Shown in pieces: positions 5,057 through 7,715 of a DNA stretch of 7,715 nucleotides. Origin of the DNA: JALHNF01 sp039809305 (GTDB taxonomy: Bacteria > Patescibacteriota > Minisyncoccia > Phycocordibacterales > UBA5272). Made by a program: the position numbers and the translations under genes. Each line of letters starts with the position of its first letter. Position 1 is the stretch's first letter. Below the pieces are notes generated by a model. It saw nothing but the letters and a program-made list of their open reading frames with translations. It searched no databases and had not been told where the DNA came from. The DNA lies in contig JBDHUT010000027.1 of assembly GCA_039809305.1 (NCBI GenBank), positions 1 to 7,715 on the forward strand. The letters are read 5' to 3'.

Positions 5057-7687
5057 ATGAAGAACCTTTTTGGAACAAATACCGACCTCTTGAAAAGAAT
5101 CTTCGAGAGTAACAAAAAAGCTCAAGCAGCATTAAGTACAGTTGTTCCAGCCCCTCAACCAAAAAAATCTCAGATAGAACAAAATGAAGGTGTTATTACT
5201 GATGACTGGGGTGATCCAATTACAGAAAAACCTCAACACAAAAAACCCGTTAAACCCGCTGAAGATCTATTTGAGTGGGGGGACGATTCTGAAAGCGACG
5301 CAATTCTTAAACAAAAACAAGAGAATCAAAAAAAGAAAGGTGATGAAGAGAAAATTGCTTTTGAGAAAGAGTTGTCTGAAGCACTCGCAAAAGCTGCTGG
5401 AGAAAAAGTTGCTGTTCCAGAAGAATACACTGAGTTTGATTTTGGTGAACTAGAGAACACGCCAACTACCGATCAAGAAAAAATAGATTTTTTAGATCCT
5501 TCTGGTTTTGGACCAAGCGAAGATATAGATAAAGACACTTCAAATAAAGACAATAATGACCTAGCGGAAGCATTAGAAAAAAACGCACGGAGAAGCTCTT
5601 GGAAAAAAGAGAAGGCGGCACCTTATGCACACGTTGAACACTGGGGTACAGGTGAGGCGGAAGAAATTGAAAAAATTCTCCAGAAAACTGAAGCAGAGCT
5701 AGCAAGTCAAGATGAACAAAAGCTTGGTCAACAAGAAGTAAAGGTTCAAAAAGAAGACCTGCTAGCACCCGAGCCTAAAAAAGAAAACTCTGTTGAAGAA
5801 GTAAGACTTCTTCAAGAACTTCAAGCACGGAAACAACAAGAAAAAAGAGAGCGTATGGCAAAAGGGGTATCGGTTGTTATTCGCCGGTCATCAGGAGAAA
5901 CACAACAAGGTGCGTTTATAGAAATGGTAGATGGTGGGGCACTCGTTTTTTTTGACGATCATGGAACTATCTATAAAAAGATAGTTCCTTTTTCAGACCT
6001 TATTGCGATGAATCCACACCTTTTACAATCATCAAACAACACAGAGTCAACACCTCTTGAACCGGAAGAAAAGGTAAAGCCTCAAGAACCACCTTACAAA
6101 AAAATATCTCGAGAAGGAATTGACATGTCAGATTATGCTGAAAAAAAAGAATTACGTATCCCAGATATTGTTGTGCCAAAAATCAGCTCAACTGAGATCA
6201 GTGTGCCTGTATTAGAAAGCAAAGAGATTGACGTGCCTCAAATCACCACAAAAGAAATAAAAATATGGCCTCTCGAAGATGTCAGTCAGAATATTTCACA
6301 CGTAGAATGGCCTGAACCAGCAAAAGACCTTCCTCTTGTATCACAGAATATTCTTCGTGAAAACTTGGCACGTGTCGGAGGAAACACAGACACACTCTGG
6401 GACAGAAATATTCCTGAGCCAGTAGCAAAAACAAAAGAAACAACCGGTATAGGTTTTGATTTACAAGGACTTCAAGGGATTGAAAAATTTAATGAAGAAA
6501 CCAGACGACTCGCAGACATTGGTTTGTTCGAAGGAGTACGAGGTGAGGCAATGGTTGCAACGGAAGTATCACAACCAAAAAGAGAAGAGGTGATAACTCA
6601 AACAGGTGCAGATCTTCGTGGTCTTCAGGGTATTGCTGCGTTTGATGCTGAGACGCGAAGACTTGCGGAGATTGGATTATCACAAGGGGATCTATATGAA
6701 AAACAAGAAAGTGGCAATATAGAAAAAGGCGAACTAAATACTGATATAATAAATACAAACACTATGCCACCTAACAATCAAGACTCTCAAGAAAGTATTC
6801 CTGTGCCGAAGCCACCATACCTAGCGGATACAAAACCAGTATCACTAGTAGAGGCAGGTATAGATATGATTTCAGACGTAGGCCAAGAAGCAACTTCGGT
6901 ACCCACCAGAACAACAAGTCCGCAAAGATCTAAAACTGTAGAAGCGGGATTAGATTTGATTTCAGATGTTGGACTAAAAACAAATCAACTCCCACCCGCA
7001 GCAGGTACAAACATCTTGAATATGCGACTTACCCCGGAGTCTAACCAGGTCCGGGAACAACTACCTTCTGATCTTTTTGAATCATTACAATCATACGAGC
7101 AAGAAGTTATTCAAGCAGCAAGCCTTATTAGAGACTGGATGGAAGATGTACGAGAAAAGATAATTGATGCTCCTATAGGCAGTATTAATACTTTACCTAA
7201 CAGAAGCCAAGCAATACGTGATGCACTTACACGTCTATCTTTAAAAGAAAACAATTTAAATCTACTTGAGAAAGTAGCAGGTATTAATCTTCCTTTACAA
7301 CTTCCAAACGCCACAACATTTGATAAGGCGATCAATGATTTTTCAGCAAAAATAATTAATCTAAAAAAGACATCTCCTCAGCAAATAAAGACTCTTTCTC
7401 TATCTTCTTTTGTACAAACACAAGGTCTTGTAACAATTTCTCAAAATTATAGCCGTGGACCGGTAACCGCTGTACAAATCAAAGAAGGTGAGGAATGGGC
7501 AAAAGCGAATGAGGACGAAGAAAGGGGTAGATTAAAAAGCAGTAATGAGCAATTACAGGCTCTATTGAATCGATCAACAGCAGCAAATACTGCTGCACAA
7601 CCTGCACAACCTGCACAACCTGCACAACCTGCACAACCTGCACAACCTGCACAACCTGCACAACCTGCACAACCTGCACAACCTTAA
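5057..7687 (+). CDS. Large acidic repeat-rich protein of unknown function
   Basis: The protein has 876 residues with no signal peptide and no membrane segment, so it is probably cytoplasmic. Residues 1-26 could form an amphipathic helix (LLKRIFESNKKAQAAL). Residues 30-265 are highly charged and probably disordered, with Trp-Gly motifs at W51, W74 and W196 in acidic surroundings. A compact beta-rich module lies at about 267-320 (KGVSVVIRRSSGE, GGALVFFDDHG, KKIVPFSDL), resembling a small barrel, but I cannot name it. Then come three decapeptide repeats (372-401), two 28-residue repeats (466-493, 517-544) and two 12-residue repeats (598-609, 628-639). A helical domain spans about 669-840 (SLQSYEQEVIQAASLIRDWMEDV), and the tail is ten Ala-Gln-Pro units (847-876) ending at TAA. 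The build suggests a scaffold or multi-partner protein; this is inference. The same reading frame continues past the TAA with related units, so the protein may be truncated here. Confidence 0.85.
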   Translation: MKNLFGTNTDLLKRIFESNKKAQAALSTVVPAPQPKKSQIEQNEGVITDDWGDPITEKPQHKKPVKPAEDLFEWGDDSESDAILKQKQENQKKKGDEEKIAFEKELSEALAKAAGEKVAVPEEYTEFDFGELENTPTTDQEKIDFLDPSGFGPSEDIDKDTSNKDNNDLAEALEKNARRSSWKKEKAAPYAHVEHWGTGEAEEIEKILQKTEAELASQDEQKLGQQEVKVQKEDLLAPEPKKENSVEEVRLLQELQARKQQEKRERMAKGVSVVIRRSSGETQQGAFIEMVDGGALVFFDDHGTIYKKIVPFSDLIAMNPHLLQSSNNTESTPLEPEEKVKPQEPPYKKISREGIDMSDYAEKKELRIPDIVVPKISSTEISVPVLESKEIDVPQITTKEIKIWPLEDVSQNISHVEWPEPAKDLPLVSQNILRENLARVGGNTDTLWDRNIPEPVAKTKETTGIGFDLQGLQGIEKFNEETRRLADIGLFEGVRGEAMVATEVSQPKREEVITQTGADLRGLQGIAAFDAETRRLAEIGLSQGDLYEKQESGNIEKGELNTDIINTNTMPPNNQDSQESIPVPKPPYLADTKPVSLVEAGIDMISDVGQEATSVPTRTTSPQRSKTVEAGLDLISDVGLKTNQLPPAAGTNILNMRLTPESNQVREQLPSDLFESLQSYEQEVIQAASLIRDWMEDVREKIIDAPIGSINTLPNRSQAIRDALTRLSLKENNLNLLEKVAGINLPLQLPNATTFDKAINDFSAKIINLKKTSPQQIKTLSLSSFVQTQGLVTISQNYSRGPVTAVQIKEGEEWAKANEDEERGRLKSSNEQLQALLNRSTAANTAAQPAQPAQPAQPAQPAQPAQPAQPAQPAQP
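5963..5993 (+). terminator. Terminator-like hairpin inside the coding sequence
   Basis: GGAACTATCT (5963-5972) and AGATAGTTCC (5979-5988) form a perfect 10-bp stem with a 6-base loop (ATAAAA), followed directly by five T residues (5989-5993). This is the form of an intrinsic terminator on the + strand. It lies in the codons for the conserved-looking HGTIYKKIVPF stretch, about 900 bases after the gene's start. Stem GC is only 4 of 10, so efficiency may be modest, and translating ribosomes would normally block folding. Confidence 0.45.
6170..6259 (+). repeat. Three tandem decapeptide-coding repeats
   Basis: Residues 372-401 of the 876-residue protein read as three units with the pattern [VSD]VPxxxxxEI: VVPKISSTEI, SVPVLESKEI and DVPQITTKEI. 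Val-Pro at positions 2-3 and Glu-Ile at 9-10 are fixed. The DNA copies differ at many third positions, so the duplication is old and held at protein level. IWPLED follows as a possible decayed fourth unit. Confidence 0.6.
6452..6535 (+). repeat. 28-residue repeat, copy A
   Basis: Encodes residues 466-493. It matches copy B at 19 of 28 positions with no gaps, sharing LQGI and ETRRLA with IGL near the end. The charged helix-like core suggests a short binding helix repeated for multivalent contact. Confidence 0.75.
6605..6688 (+). repeat. 28-residue repeat, copy B
   Basis: Encodes residues 517-544 (GADLRGLQGI...ETRRLAEIGL). It lies 23 residues after copy A. Codons for identical residues often differ between the copies (for example the DLxGLQG stretch), so this is an old duplication and not recent slippage. 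Confidence 0.75.
6848..6973 (+). repeat. Pair of 12-residue repeats
   Basis: VEAGIDMISDVG (6848-6883, residues 598-609) and VEAGLDLISDVG (6938-6973, residues 628-639) agree at 10 of 12 positions and are 30 residues apart. Their Gly-x-Asp-[Leu/Met] core also occurs at the head of the 28-residue repeats. Confidence 0.65.
7595..7684 (+). repeat. Perfect 9-bp microsatellite, ten copies (Ala-Gln-Pro)
   Basis: GCACAACCT is repeated ten times without a single difference, giving (Ala-Gln-Pro)10 at residues 847-876. Identity at third codon positions points to recent slippage or recombination, so copy number probably varies between strains or is uncertain in assembly. A unit of nine bases keeps the frame. 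The tail should form an extended, flexible, proline-rich spacer. Confidence 0.95.
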
Positions 7688-7715
7688 CAACATGAACAAC
7701 CTTCACAACCAGCAC
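7685..7715 (+). other. In-frame continuation of the repeat past the stop codon
   Basis: After TAA at 7685-7687 the same frame goes on as Gln-His, Glu-Gln-Pro, Ser-Gln-Pro, Ala to the window edge, keeping the x-Gln-Pro pattern in diverged units (TAACAACAT, GAACAACCT, TCACAACCA, GCAC). The TAA occupies the variable first codon of a unit. One base change from GAA or TCA, both present in the neighbouring units, would create it. The longer frame may therefore once have been, or may still be in relatives, one protein. Confidence 0.55.

Noticed and set aside
7595..7684. CRISPR array
   Set aside because: The 9-bp units are directly adjacent with no spacers, and they encode Ala-Gln-Pro in frame.
7479..7715. 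Open minus-strand frame rich in Val-Val-Gln opposite the 9-bp array
   Set aside because: It exists only because the repeat unit has no stop on that strand; no promoter or ribosome site supports it, and the + frame is clearly coding.

Overview
The window looks like chromosomal DNA from a Candidate Phyla Radiation (Patescibacteria) bacterium, most likely a Parcubacteria-type lineage. This is inferred from gene content and style: AT-rich DNA, very tight gene packing, a small TraR/DksA-like protein whose zinc finger has decayed, a YifB/ComM-type competence ATPase, a LysM + M23 peptidase with a variant metal-binding motif, and two proteins of no family I recognise. The standard code fits: every frame closes on TAA, TAG or TGA without recoding, so a UGA=Gly lineage is not indicated. 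No rRNA, tRNA, CRISPR array, insertion sequence or phage gene is visible.

Layout. The 3' end of an unidentified gene with a Lys/Gln-rich tail (2-91, +) is followed by a single-pass membrane protein of unknown function (108-1115, +). Converging on it is a putative HExxH zinc metallopeptidase (1123-2109, -). A 43-bp divergent promoter region separates that gene from a two-gene + unit: a DksA/TraR-like protein (2153-2518) and comM (2527-4053). ComM ends two bases from the end of a secreted LysM/M23 peptidase gene (4056-4982, -). A second divergent promoter region (4983-5056) contains a long inverted repeat and a near-consensus sigma70 promoter. It drives an 876-residue, repeat-rich, acidic protein of unknown function (5057-7687, +). 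The largest gap between genes is 74 bp, so no gene-free stretch exceeds 300 bases.

How the parts may work together. ComM is a branch-migration helicase for recombination of imported DNA, and the LysM/M23 protein remodels peptidoglycan. The DksA-like protein may tune RNA polymerase. These look like housekeeping and envelope functions, not one dedicated pathway. The most unusual locus is 4983-7715. It has a leaderless promoter, a protein built from several internal repeat families, a perfect terminator-like hairpin inside the coding sequence, and a 9-bp (Ala-Gln-Pro) microsatellite. That array runs into a TAA codon and then continues in the same reading frame to the window edge, which suggests a length-variable or recently truncated protein.

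Limits: all family calls are from reading motifs by eye, without database searches. Promoter and operator calls are pattern matches only.
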